Position numbers and translations under genes: made by a program. From the NCBI GenBank assembly GCA_937981555.1, contig CALJOK010000025.1, positions 84,249 through 148,248 on the forward strand: a DNA stretch of 64,000 nucleotides, in the 5' to 3' direction. Below, one piece after another: positions 1-7,548 of this stretch. Position 1 is the stretch's first letter. Every line of letters begins with the position of its first letter. The notes under the pieces are model-generated. The model was not told the origin of the DNA. It worked only from the letters and a program-made list of their open reading frames with translations, and searched no databases. This stretch comes from an uncultured Saprospiraceae bacterium. GTDB lineage: Bacteria; Bacteroidota; Bacteroidia; Chitinophagales; Saprospiraceae.

Positions 1-1118
1 TAATAGATATTTCGGAAATAAAAACGGAATTACCTGTGATCAATATCGAGGTAGATTGCGATGAGTTTAACAAAATGAACGAAGAGTTTGAAGAAGAAAT
101 TGAGATCGAAGGACGATTTAATATGTTTCGAAACGGTGTTTTAGTAGTAGAAAATGAGGAAGTGGAATTGGAAGTGAAAGGTGGTTTTTCAACTAGATTT
201 TCATTGAAAACTTTAGGAGTTAAGTTTGAAGATAAATATGATAATAGCGATCGTTCGCTAATTAATCCTAGTAAAATTCTTCCTCACCATAATCTAGATG
301 AAATCAAAGCTATTCGATTGAGAAACTCTGGGAATGATTTTGTTAAAACCATGATGAAGGATTTGAGTCTTACTCAATTGGCGATCAATGCTGATTTAAA
401 TTTGGACCTTACTTACGGAGAACCGGTTCTTGTTTATGTTAACAATGAATTTCATGGGTTATTGAATTTAAGAACAGAAGCTAATTCGCATGGGATGGCT
501 GGACTTAACGGTGTTAAAAAGAGTGCGGTTACTCTAGCCAAAATCACTACTCATGAACTCATCAAGAAGGACGGTGATTTTGATCGGATTGATGCGTTCG
601 TTCAAGCGATAGAAGAAGGGAATCTTAACTACTTAAAAGATGAACTTGACATAGAAAATTTTATTGACTACATGATATATCAATCCTACATTGCAAATGT
701 AGATTGGCCACATAATAATGCTCGTTTTTACGCGATTGATCAAGGAAAATTTAGGTTTGTATTATTTGATTTAGATGGAGCATTGAGACTTAGAGTAAAT
801 AAGGAACCACTCAATATTATTGAAGATAAACGATTTCCAAATATCCTTACCGATTTGTTTTTTATATTTTATAAAGAGGAGAGCTTTCAACAGGACTTTT
901 GGAATAGGTATAATTCGTTGTTGGCAAGTGGAATTATTTCGTATGATAATTTTAAACCAATTGTAGATGCGAATATTGCTCGAATAAATTTAGAAATTCA
1001 ACTTCAAATCGGTAAACATCAGGCTCCTCGAACTATGATCGAATGGAATATTGAGTTAGATAAATTACTCACTTTATTTCAAGAACGAGAGAAGGTGGTT
1101 TATGAGTTAGTGGAGTAG
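1..1118 (+). CDS. CotH-like spore coat/kinase-fold protein, 5' end outside window
   Basis: Partial gene. The frame is open from base 3, and the residues read before the first possible start (GTG at 36) run smoothly into the rest (ELPVINIEVD), so the true start is upstream of the window. Visible protein is about 371 residues. It resembles the CotH family (atypical protein-kinase fold, common in secreted Bacteroidota proteins): a 'KGGFSTRFSLKTLGVKF' strand pair, then 'LRNSGNDFVKTMMKD', 'GEPVLVYVNNEFHGLLNLR', and late 'FVLFDLDGAL', which occupies the place of the metal-binding DxD-type segment. The usual CotH order (K in the first block, R/N in the second, D-D near the end) is kept. Substrate is unknown; bacterial homologues are often surface-associated. 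The signal peptide would lie in the missing part. It ends before a hairpin region shared with the convergent DUF3127 gene. Family call fairly sure, function not. Confidence 0.75.
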   Translation, partial: IDISEIKTELPVINIEVDCDEFNKMNEEFEEEIEIEGRFNMFRNGVLVVENEEVELEVKGGFSTRFSLKTLGVKFEDKYDNSDRSLINPSKILPHHNLDEIKAIRLRNSGNDFVKTMMKDLSLTQLAINADLNLDLTYGEPVLVYVNNEFHGLLNLRTEANSHGMAGLNGVKKSAVTLAKITTHELIKKDGDFDRIDAFVQAIEEGNLNYLKDELDIENFIDYMIYQSYIANVDWPHNNARFYAIDQGKFRFVLFDLDGALRLRVNKEPLNIIEDKRFPNILTDLFFIFYKEESFQQDFWNRYNSLLASGIISYDNFKPIVDANIARINLEIQLQIGKHQAPRTMIEWNIELDKLLTLFQEREKVVYELVE

Positions 1119-1200
1119 AGGTGAATTTAATTTTTATTGAAAAGAACCATCGTTACTTAATCGTCTTGTGAATTGTAAAACCAGTTCGTGCAAAAAAAAA

Positions 1201-1223
1201 CATCCTCTTAAAAAAAGAGGATG
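1201..1223 (-). terminator. Hairpin terminator of the DUF3127 gene
   Basis: A 9-bp perfect stem (catcctctt / aagaggatg) with a short A-rich loop. On the minus strand it is followed by a run of nine T, so it reads as an intrinsic terminator for the minus-strand gene upstream. Confidence 0.7.
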
Positions 1224-1232
1224 TTAAGTTGG

Positions 1233-1300
1233 GGGCTGAGTAAATCTTGAGGCATTAGTGTATCGGCATTAGTTATCAAAACAACTCAGCCCTTTTCTTT
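1233..1300 (+). terminator. Possible long-loop terminator or small structured RNA
   Basis: An 8-bp perfect inverted repeat (gggctgag at 1233-1240, ctcagccc at 1285-1292) followed by ttttctttt. The 44-nt loop contains the direct repeat ggcattagt (1251-1259 and 1265-1273). It lies between two convergent genes. A terminator for the CotH-like gene is the simplest reading; the loop is long for that. Confidence 0.35.
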
Positions 1301-1354
1301 TAGGGTAATTATTTATAAAATGATACGCTAAAGAACACTCAAGAATTATTTTTT

Positions 1355-1744
1355 CTAAAAAGGTAAATCGTCGTTACTTTGTGCTGCAGGAGGAGCATCA
1401 GTTGGTGATGGCATACTTGCAGGAGCACTAACAGGAGCTGCTTGTTGAACCGGAGCTGCACTTTGTGCATCAACTTTCCAAGCATCCAATGTACTGAAAT
1501 ATTTAACCTCACCTTGTGGACTTGTCCATTCTCTTCCTCTCAAATTGAAAGTTACTTTTACATCATCACCTTCATTAAATCCATCCAATTTTTCGCAATT
1601 GTTTTGCACCATTTGGAATTTTACTAATTGAGTGTATGCACCATCAACCATCTCAACCACAAACTCTCTTTTTTTGAAAGTATCCGTTACTTGTTGAGTA
1701 TCCATTTTTTTATACAATTTGCCTTCTGCTTCGAATGCTGCCAT
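1355..1744 (-). CDS. DUF3127 protein with SSB-like acidic C-terminal tip
   Basis: 129 residues. Residues 1-95 match the Bacteroidota DUF3127 family, a small OB-fold-like domain ('FKKREFVVEM', 'VKFQMVQNNCEKLDGFNEGDDV', 'FNLRGREW'). This is followed by an Ala/Pro/Gln-rich linker and the tail 'NDDLPF'. That tail copies the acidic tip of single-stranded DNA-binding protein (consensus DDDIPF), which docks repair and replication partners. The order OB fold, low-complexity linker, acidic tip is the SSB plan on a different fold family. Inference: a cytoplasmic nucleic-acid-binding protein acting alongside SSB. Single-gene unit with its own terminator at 1201-1223. The start is the only Met before the conserved domain. 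Confidence 0.8.
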   Translation of the reverse strand: MAAFEAEGKLYKKMDTQQVTDTFKKREFVVEMVDGAYTQLVKFQMVQNNCEKLDGFNEGDDVKVTFNLRGREWTSPQGEVKYFSTLDAWKVDAQSAAPVQQAAPVSAPASMPSPTDAPPAAQSNDDLPF

Positions 1745-1859
1745 AATATTTATTATTTTTTAGATGAAAATTATTATTTTTTAAAGCGGCACAAAGATAC
1801 TAAAAGTTGATTGATTTGAGAAAAAAATGGAAGAGGGGAAGTATTTTTTTTAAAAAAAA

Positions 1860-1894
1860 GATCCCGAATAAAGTAGGAGTATTTATTCAGGATC
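1860..1894 (-). terminator. Hairpin terminator of the ArsC-like gene
   Basis: 13-bp arms with one mismatch (gatcccgaataaa / tttattcaggatc). On the minus strand the second arm runs into eight T. It lies directly downstream of the ArsC-like gene. Confidence 0.7.
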
Positions 1895-1945
1895 TTTGTG
1901 GGTGAGAAGAAGTTGTTTGTTTAAATTCACACTCTTGTCTAAGGC

Positions 1946-2326
1946 TTAAACAGGAGGTGCACTAGGTGCTGTGAGTTTGTAAATGTCGGTAGGATTACTG
2001 CATAAAATTGCACGCCTACCTCTAACGGCTATGGGAGCTTTAATCAGATCCGGGTTGTTGGCAATTACCGTCAACCAGTCTTCCTCATCAAATTCTCGAC
2101 CCCGAATATTTTCTTGATAATATGGATGAGCCTTATTTAAAAGATCTTTGGGATGTACATCCAATGATCGTAAAATCATTTGCCAACTGGTACCAGTTGA
2201 AGGAGATTTTGCATGCGAAAATGTTCTAATGTGCGAAGACATTCCTTGAGCATGTGCTACCATTCTTCTATCCGAAACAGACTCTGGATTGTAGTAGATT
2301 AAAATTTCACGATTATTTGTTCTCAT
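1946..2326 (-). CDS. ArsC/Spx-fold protein lacking the catalytic cysteine
   Basis: 126 residues with the whole ArsC/Spx-type thioredoxin fold. The N-terminal strand-loop is 'ILIYYNPESVSDRR', and the C-terminal 'NPDLIKAPIAVRGRRAIL' matches the 'LIKRPIV' signature of arsenate reductases and Spx. In arsenate reductases the loop reads HNPxCxxSR; here the cysteine position is serine, so no thiol chemistry is possible at that site. The only Cys (in 'AILCSNP') is near the C-terminus. Inference: not an arsenate reductase; more likely a binding or regulatory relative, as Spx is for RNA polymerase. It stands alone, flanked by hairpins on both sides. Homologues of this kind appear in Bacteroidota, but I know of no assigned function. 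Confidence 0.7.
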   Translation of the reverse strand: MRTNNREILIYYNPESVSDRRMVAHAQGMSSHIRTFSHAKSPSTGTSWQMILRSLDVHPKDLLNKAHPYYQENIRGREFDEEDWLTVIANNPDLIKAPIAVRGRRAILCSNPTDIYKLTAPSAPPV

Positions 2327-2429
2327 CTAAATAAATTTTAAAGGTTATGATATAACTTTACGAAAATAGCGAAAATTAAATTTAAAAACAAATTAAATTT
2401 TACCAATAAACGATTTAGTAAAATTAAAT

Positions 2430-2458
2430 AACCTGCTGCGCTTTAAGCGCAACAGGTT
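2430..2458 (-). terminator. Hairpin terminator after the DUF1272 gene
   Basis: 12-bp arms with one mismatch (aacctgctgcgc / gcgcaacaggtt). T-rich sequence follows on both strands. The arms resemble those of the hairpin at 4338-4367. Confidence 0.65.
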
Positions 2459-2484
2459 ATTTTAAAAAACAAAGGAAGAGAGTT

Positions 2485-2775
2485 TTATCTTTTGGAAGGA
2501 GGTATCGATTTGTATTTTTTGATTAAGTTTTGATGTTCTGATAAGTCTTTAGGTTTAAAAATCTTGGTTGTGGAAGGCGGATATTTTTCTAAATATTTTT
2601 TTGGACGAGTTGGTCTTTGAACAAAGCCGCCGCCACAATTTGGGCAGACATTTTCAAAAACATCTTCCGCACAAGTTTTGCAATAGGTACATTCAAATGT
2701 GCAAATCATTGCTTCAGTAGATTCGTTGGGTAAATCTTTTTCGCAATGCTCGCAACAGGGTCTTATTTCTAGCAT
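2485..2775 (-). CDS. DUF1272 small zinc-binding protein
   Basis: 96 residues. The first 55 match DUF1272: 'MLEIRPCCEHCEKDLP', 'CTFECTYCKTCAEDVFENVCPNCGGGFVQRPTRP'. Nine cysteines lie in CxxC-type pairs (CCEHC, CxxCxxC, CPNC), which indicates zinc ribbons or a RING-like treble-clef fold. The remaining 40 residues are Lys/Pro rich and not recognised. Its role is unknown in any organism I know. It is 22 bp downstream of the PLP decarboxylase on the same strand and could be co-transcribed with it. A hairpin terminator follows at 2430-2458. The start codon is preceded by a run of nine or more A/T without a Shine-Dalgarno sequence, as is normal in this phylum. Confidence 0.75.
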   Translation of the reverse strand: MLEIRPCCEHCEKDLPNESTEAMICTFECTYCKTCAEDVFENVCPNCGGGFVQRPTRPKKYLEKYPPSTTKIFKPKDLSEHQNLIKKYKSIPPSKR

Positions 2776-2797
2776 TTTTTTTTTTTTTTAGAAAAAA

Positions 2798-4228
2798 TTA
2801 AAAATTAAGTTGTTTGGAAATGGTCAAAATTTCTTCTATCAATTCTTCCAATATTTCAATTGTCGAAAACGAATTCATTAAAGTTACTCTCAAATAGATC
2901 GCATCGTTTAACATCGTTTGAACGATATAAAATTTTCCATCATGCAAAATTTGTTTTCGAATTTTGGCATTTAGTTCGTTGAGTTCAGTTGGCGTTTTTC
3001 CATTTTTTAAAATTCGAAAACATAGAATATTCGACTCAGGTTTATGTGCAATTTCAAAGTTAGAATTTGCTTGGAGCATTTTTGAAAAAACTCTCGCCAA
3101 GTCGTAAGTGTATGTAACATACTCATCAAAAATGTCTACACCATAATTTTTGATCAAAGAATAAACTTCTAAAACGGAATTAAACTTAGTGCATTCAAAA
3201 GTCCGCTTAGTCAAGTTGAACCATTCCTCATCTGAATTTTCCCAAAGGTAATCTGCCTTTTGATGGAAAGTTCGATAACTATCTTTTCCATTTTTATAAA
3301 TCAAAGCTGTAATCAATCCTGCGGTCATCATCATTTTATGACCATCGATAATGACAGAATCTGCGAGTTCAATTCCTTTGACTAACGATTTATATTTTTT
3401 GGAAAAAATCGCCGCACCACCATGTGCTCCGTCGGCATGAAACCAAAGGTTATGTTTTTGAGCAAATGCTCCGAAGGCTTCTAAATCATCATACGCACCA
3501 ACGGAAGTGGAACAGGCATTTCCAACAATCGCAAAAATTATTTTTCCTTCCGTAATTGCATTGTTATAAGTTTCTTCCAATTGAGAAATATCAGCTTGGA
3601 ATTTTCCATTCGTTGGGATCTTGACAATTCCAGCATCGCCCAAGCCCATAATTCTAACTGCCCGGTCTACGCAATAATGTGCTTCTTCCGAAACCATGAT
3701 TGCTAATTGTTTGCCTTCAGGATTTCCTTCATTCCAAATGTCTCCAAAACCTTTTACTTGTCGTGCGGTCAAGAGTGCCGTCAAGTTGGCCAAGGTTCCG
3801 CCCGAGGTTAAAAAACCACTTGCCTCATTTCCATAACCAATATGTTTTGAGAAAAAATCTGTCACAATTTTTTCCATCGGAGCAGAAAGTGGAGACATTT
3901 CGTAAAGGCCAGAACCATTTTTTAGTGCGCTCACCAAAAGTCCACTCAACATCGTATCGGGGAGGGGAGGAGCGACTTGGTGACCCATATATTTTGGATG
4001 ATGCAAGTGCATGGAATGTTTGATTATTTTTTTATAGAAATCTGTAGAAGTATTGTTATGTGAAATGTATTGATTCCAATCTTCGAGTGCTTCGTCAGGT
4101 GGTCGCCGATCCATGACGGGCATTTCTGCTTGATTGACTTCCTCTAAATAATCAGCGATGGTATCAATTAATTGATGTCCATTTTTTCTAAAATCGACGG
4201 GGTTAAATGCGTTTTGGAGTTTGCTCAT
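2798..4228 (-). CDS. Pyridoxal-phosphate group II amino-acid decarboxylase
   Basis: 476 residues, normal length for the PF00282 family (DOPA/tyrosine, glutamate and diaminobutyrate decarboxylases). Seen: 'HPKYMGHQVAPPLPDTMLSGLL' near residue 77, 'TSGGTLANLTAL' (141-152) for phosphate binding, 'SEEAHYCVDRA' (180-190) with the ring-stacking His, 'WFHADGAHGG' (262-271) with the Asp that pairs with the pyridine N, and 'IIDGHKMMM' with the Schiff-base lysine at 298. The substrate cannot be told from sequence; the family decarboxylates an L-amino acid to the amine plus CO2 in the cytoplasm. The message start is preceded by a palindromic element (4243-4296). It may form a unit with the DUF1272 gene 22 bp downstream. 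Confidence 0.88.
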   Translation of the reverse strand: MSKLQNAFNPVDFRKNGHQLIDTIADYLEEVNQAEMPVMDRRPPDEALEDWNQYISHNNTSTDFYKKIIKHSMHLHHPKYMGHQVAPPLPDTMLSGLLVSALKNGSGLYEMSPLSAPMEKIVTDFFSKHIGYGNEASGFLTSGGTLANLTALLTARQVKGFGDIWNEGNPEGKQLAIMVSEEAHYCVDRAVRIMGLGDAGIVKIPTNGKFQADISQLEETYNNAITEGKIIFAIVGNACSTSVGAYDDLEAFGAFAQKHNLWFHADGAHGGAAIFSKKYKSLVKGIELADSVIIDGHKMMMTAGLITALIYKNGKDSYRTFHQKADYLWENSDEEWFNLTKRTFECTKFNSVLEVYSLIKNYGVDIFDEYVTYTYDLARVFSKMLQANSNFEIAHKPESNILCFRILKNGKTPTELNELNAKIRKQILHDGKFYIVQTMLNDAIYLRVTLMNSFSTIEILEELIEEILTISKQLNF

Positions 4229-4242
4229 TTTTTATTTTTTTT

Positions 4243-4296
4243 CACCACAGATTACGAAGGTTACTTTCACAAAAAAGATCTGTGTAACCTGTGGTG
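4243..4296. repeat. Degenerate palindromic element upstream of the decarboxylase
   Basis: Nested inverted repeat: caccaca...ggttac on the left and gtaacc tgtggtg on the right, with an 8-nt insertion in the left arm. It is 14 bp upstream of the decarboxylase start, so it would fold in that mRNA leader. The arm sequence (caccacagatta type) resembles dispersed elements common in environmental genomes. Confidence 0.5.
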
Positions 4297-4337
4297 CATT
4301 TTTTTCAAAAAACAAATCTAACAAATCCCAATAAAAA

Positions 4338-4367
4338 AACCTGCTGCAATTTTCATCACAACAGGTT
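4338..4367 (-). terminator. Hairpin terminator of proS
   Basis: 9-bp arms with one mismatch (aacctgctg / caacaggtt) flanked by an A run on the left and a T run on the right, so it can work in both directions. It sits 24 bp past the proS stop codon. Confidence 0.7.
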
Positions 4368-4390
4368 TTTATTTCTTTTAAAAAAAAGGT

Positions 4391-5857
4391 CTAATATGCT
4401 TTTGCAAAAACCACTCTTCGATTAGAAGGATTTCCTGTCAAAATACATTTGCCTTCTTCCTCCGTCCAATCATTTGGAATACAACGAATCGTTGCTTTGG
4501 TCAATTCTTTAATTTTCTTTTCCGTCTCCACCGTTCCATCCCAATGCGCATAAATGAATCCACCTTTGTTTTCCAAAACATCTTGGAACTCTTCCATTGT
4601 ATCTACATGCGAAGTATGTGCTGCGCGATGATCCAAAGCACGTTGGAAAAGATTATTTTGAATGTCTTCCAATAATTGTTCAACGTGATCAGCAATACCT
4701 TCTAATGGTTGAGAAGATTTTTCTTTGGTATCTCTTCGAGCAACTTCGACAACTCCGTTTGCCAAATCTCTTTTTCCAATAGCCAATCGAACAGGAATTC
4801 CATGCATCTCATATTCAGCAAATTTAAAACCAGGACGTTTCTTTTTGTCTTGATCATATTTTACTGTAATACCTTTTGCTTTGAGTTCCGTCATGATTTT
4901 TTCAACGGCAGTGTCGATCTCATCATTTGGTTTTGGAATAGGAATAATGACAACTTGAGTCGAAGCCAATTTTGGTGGAACCACCAAACCTTCATCATCA
5001 GAATGTGTCATAATTAATGCTCCCATCAATCGAGTACTCACTCCCCAAGAAGTGGCCCAAACATATTCTGATTTTTGATTTTCATTTAAGAATTTTACGT
5101 CAAATGCTTTCGCAAAATTTTGACCTAAAAAGTGAGAAGTTCCTGCTTGCAATGCTTTTCCATCTTGCATCAACGCTTCGATAGTAAAAGTATCTACCGC
5201 ACCTGCGAATCTTTCATTCTCAGATTTAAAACCTCGGATGACTGGAACTGCCATATATTCCTCTGCAAATGTTGCATAAATTTCTTGCATTTGTTTTGTC
5301 TCTGCAATTGCTTCTTCTTTAGTTGCATGAGCAGTATGACCTTCTTGCCAAAGGAACTCCGCCGTTCGTAAAAACAGACGAGTTCTCATTTCCCAACGAA
5401 CTACATTACACCATTGATTAATCAATAATGGCAAATCTCGATAAGAGTTAATCCAATCTCGATAAGTATTCCAAATGATCGTTTCAGAAGTTGGTCGCAC
5501 AATTAATTCTTCTTCCAACTTTGAAGTTGGATCAACAATAACGCCTTCGCCATTTGGATCATTCATCAATCTATGATGGGTGACCACCGCACATTCTTTT
5601 GCAAAACCTTCAATGTGCGCAGCTTCTTTACTCAAAAAACTTTTTGGAATAAAAATAGGGAAGTAAGCATTTTGATGACCGGTTTCTTTGAACATCTTGT
5701 CCAATTGACCTTGCATTTTTTCCCAAATACTAAATCCGTAAGGTTTGATGACCATACATCCTCGAACAGCTGAATTTTGAGCCAAGTTGGCTTTTTTGAC
5801 AATGTCCAAATACCATTGGGAATAGTCTTCTTCTCTACTTGTAATTTCTTTTGCCAT
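4391..5857 (-). CDS. proS: Prolyl-tRNA synthetase (short, archaeal/eukaryal-like type)
   Basis: 488 residues; charges tRNA-Pro with proline in the cytoplasm. It is a class II synthetase: 'FPIFIP' near motif 1, '[10 protein letters not shown]' and '[24 protein letters not shown]' covering motif 2, and '[11 protein letters not shown]' leading into the anticodon-binding domain ('VVIIPIP'). The editing (INS) domain between motifs 2 and 3 of the long bacterial form is absent. The chain ends in 'VVFAKAY', the C-terminal Tyr that is typical of the short type found in archaea, eukaryotes and many Bacteroidota. Length agrees with that class. It is transcribed divergently from the Ser/Arg-rich protein gene across a 337-bp gap and has its own terminator. 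Confidence 0.96.
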   Translation of the reverse strand: MAKEITSREEDYSQWYLDIVKKANLAQNSAVRGCMVIKPYGFSIWEKMQGQLDKMFKETGHQNAYFPIFIPKSFLSKEAAHIEGFAKECAVVTHHRLMNDPNGEGVIVDPTSKLEEELIVRPTSETIIWNTYRDWINSYRDLPLLINQWCNVVRWEMRTRLFLRTAEFLWQEGHTAHATKEEAIAETKQMQEIYATFAEEYMAVPVIRGFKSENERFAGAVDTFTIEALMQDGKALQAGTSHFLGQNFAKAFDVKFLNENQKSEYVWATSWGVSTRLMGALIMTHSDDEGLVVPPKLASTQVVIIPIPKPNDEIDTAVEKIMTELKAKGITVKYDQDKKKRPGFKFAEYEMHGIPVRLAIGKRDLANGVVEVARRDTKEKSSQPLEGIADHVEQLLEDIQNNLFQRALDHRAAHTSHVDTMEEFQDVLENKGGFIYAHWDGTVETEKKIKELTKATIRCIPNDWTEEEGKCILTGNPSNRRVVFAKAY

Positions 5858-6194
5858 GATTAATAGATATATATTAGGTGTATTTGAGTTTAAGTATTAA
5901 ATGTTTATTTTTAAAGAGGTATTTACTTTTTTTGGAAAAAAGACATATCTCTAAAAATGGCTATACTGAAACCCATTTTTTTATATTAAAAAAAAGTTAA
6001 ATAAATTATTGAAGTGACGTCTTATCGACGTTTTCGTCTTAATGAATGTATCTTAACATCGATTTTAACAGTTTTAACACTAAACTAATTCAACTTTAAT
6101 ACTGTTTTAACTAAAAAAGAGGTGCAAAAGTAATAAATTACGCTTGAACTTGTAAGAGAGTTTCGGTAATTACAATCTTAAAAATTTTTACAAT
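5858..6194. promoter_or_regulatory. 337-bp divergent promoter region (proS / Ser-Arg protein)
   Basis: No gene seen. The stretch is very AT-rich and must hold promoters for both flanking genes. It contains three copies of ttttaac (6063-6069, 6072-6078, 6105-6111) ahead of the plus-strand gene. I cannot identify a clear -33/-7 Bacteroidota promoter pair. Confidence 0.4.
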
Positions 6195-7355
6195 ATGAAA
6201 TCTTATAAATTTTCTCTTTATCTAGCAGCTATCTTCCTTTTTGGAATAGTGTCTACATCATTTGCTCAGTACGATGATATCTATTACAACCCGGATACGG
6301 ATAGTGATTATTATGCTACTTCAAATTCATCTGATGATGACGATGAATATGACGAGTATGAAGAATATACTGAAGATAATTACGATGATCGTGATGATGA
6401 ATATAACAGAGATAATAGAAATAGTGGATATTATTATTCAAGTCGTATTCGTAGATTTAATCGACCTAATCGAGGATTTGGATATTATGATCCTGTATTC
6501 GTAGATGCTTATTCTTATGATCGATTTAATCCTTATTATGATCCGTTTTTCTCAAGACCATCAATTTACGTTAGCGTAGGAAATGGATATAACTACAATC
6601 GATATAATAATAGATGGAATCGATATAATGGATTTAATAGTTACAATAATAACTATTATGGTGGTTACAGCCCATATTCTTATGGAGGTGGTTACGGAGG
6701 TGGTTTCAATAGTCCATATAATAGTTATTATAATAATGCATACTGCCCACCTTCATATTGGGGAGGTAATGGATTTGCATCAAATAATATCCAAAATGCA
6801 AATACTGCAACAGTAACTAACACTTACTATGGTTCTCGAAGAGGAGGTAGTCAAAAAGCTTCTGGAACGAAGACTTCAAGACAGCAATTTTTTGCAAAGC
6901 CAAATGCATCTAATGCTATTGCAACAACGAGAACAAGAACGTCAACTGGAGGGACAACTACCAGAGCAGTTCGTTCAACATCTCGAAATCAATCTGCTAC
7001 AACGCGTCCAACGACTCGAACTAAAGCAACTCGTAACTCAAGTTCTACTCGAAATAGTTCAACGAGATCATCTTCAAGAAGAAATGGAGAAACTCGAAGC
7101 TCTAGCCCTCGACGTTCTGAAACAAAAAGAAGTACACGAAGTGGTTCTTCAAGAGGTAGTAGTACACGAAGTTCATCTAGACCTTCACGAAGTAGTAGCA
7201 CAAGAAGTAGTGGATCAAGTAGATCAAGAAGTAGCAGTACTCGAGGTTCTTCAAGAAGCTCTTCAAGAAGTAGTGGAACTCGTAGCAGTAGCTCAAAAAG
7301 TAGTTCTTCAAAGTCTAAATCTTCAAGTAGCTCTTCTAGAAAAAGAAAAAACTAA
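6195..7355 (+). CDS. Secreted disordered protein with Ser/Arg-rich tail
   Basis: 386 residues, no known domain. Residues 1-24 form a Sec signal peptide ending '...STSFAQ'. Then come four zones of biased composition: an acidic Asp/Glu/Tyr part (about 25-75), a Tyr/Asn/Arg/Pro part with 'RFNRPNRGFGYYDP' (about 76-130), a Gly/Tyr/Asn part (about 130-215), and from about 220 to the end a strongly basic Ser/Arg/Thr tail ending in 'SSSSRKRKN'. Similar 'YDDxYYNP' proteins are common in Saprospiraceae-like genomes, without assigned function. Inference: an exported, intrinsically disordered protein that could bind polyanions or phase-separate. The low complexity also opens long false frames on both strands. 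A possible hairpin terminator lies at 7397-7424. Confidence 0.75.
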   Translation: MKSYKFSLYLAAIFLFGIVSTSFAQYDDIYYNPDTDSDYYATSNSSDDDDEYDEYEEYTEDNYDDRDDEYNRDNRNSGYYYSSRIRRFNRPNRGFGYYDPVFVDAYSYDRFNPYYDPFFSRPSIYVSVGNGYNYNRYNNRWNRYNGFNSYNNNYYGGYSPYSYGGGYGGGFNSPYNSYYNNAYCPPSYWGGNGFASNNIQNANTATVTNTYYGSRRGGSQKASGTKTSRQQFFAKPNASNAIATTRTRTSTGGTTTRAVRSTSRNQSATTRPTTRTKATRNSSSTRNSSTRSSSRRNGETRSSSPRRSETKRSTRSGSSRGSSTRSSSRPSRSSSTRSSGSSRSRSSSTRGSSRSSSRSSGTRSSSSKSSSSKSKSSSSSSRKRKN

Positions 7356-7396
7356 ACGATACAGTATTTTTTAGAAATACTTCAGGATAAAAAGAT

Positions 7397-7424
7397 TGGG
7401 TGAGTTTTGTAAAAAATTCACCCA
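7397..7424 (+). terminator. Weak hairpin terminator
   Basis: 7-bp perfect arms (tgggtga / tcaccca) followed by atttcttt. Placed 41 bp after the Ser/Arg protein gene. Confidence 0.45.
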
Positions 7425-7548
7425 TTTCTTTGCCTCAAACTGACTAACCTAAATCTTTATTTCAAAAACTTTATTATATTTTTACGGAAAATCATCAGGA
7501 CTGAAGATGAGAGGTGATTCTATTTTCCAAATCAAAAAAGTTAACTCA

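Noticed and set aside
1946..2326. Arsenate reductase call
   Set aside because: The catalytic Cys of the HNPxC loop is Ser.
3700..4023. 107-codon plus-strand frame inside the decarboxylase gene
   Set aside because: Lies opposite conserved PLP-enzyme motifs; no independent support.
6829..7374. Open frames in other phases over the Ser/Arg region, including one on the minus strand
   Set aside because: Caused by the agt/cga-rich low-complexity codons; no start signal or homology.
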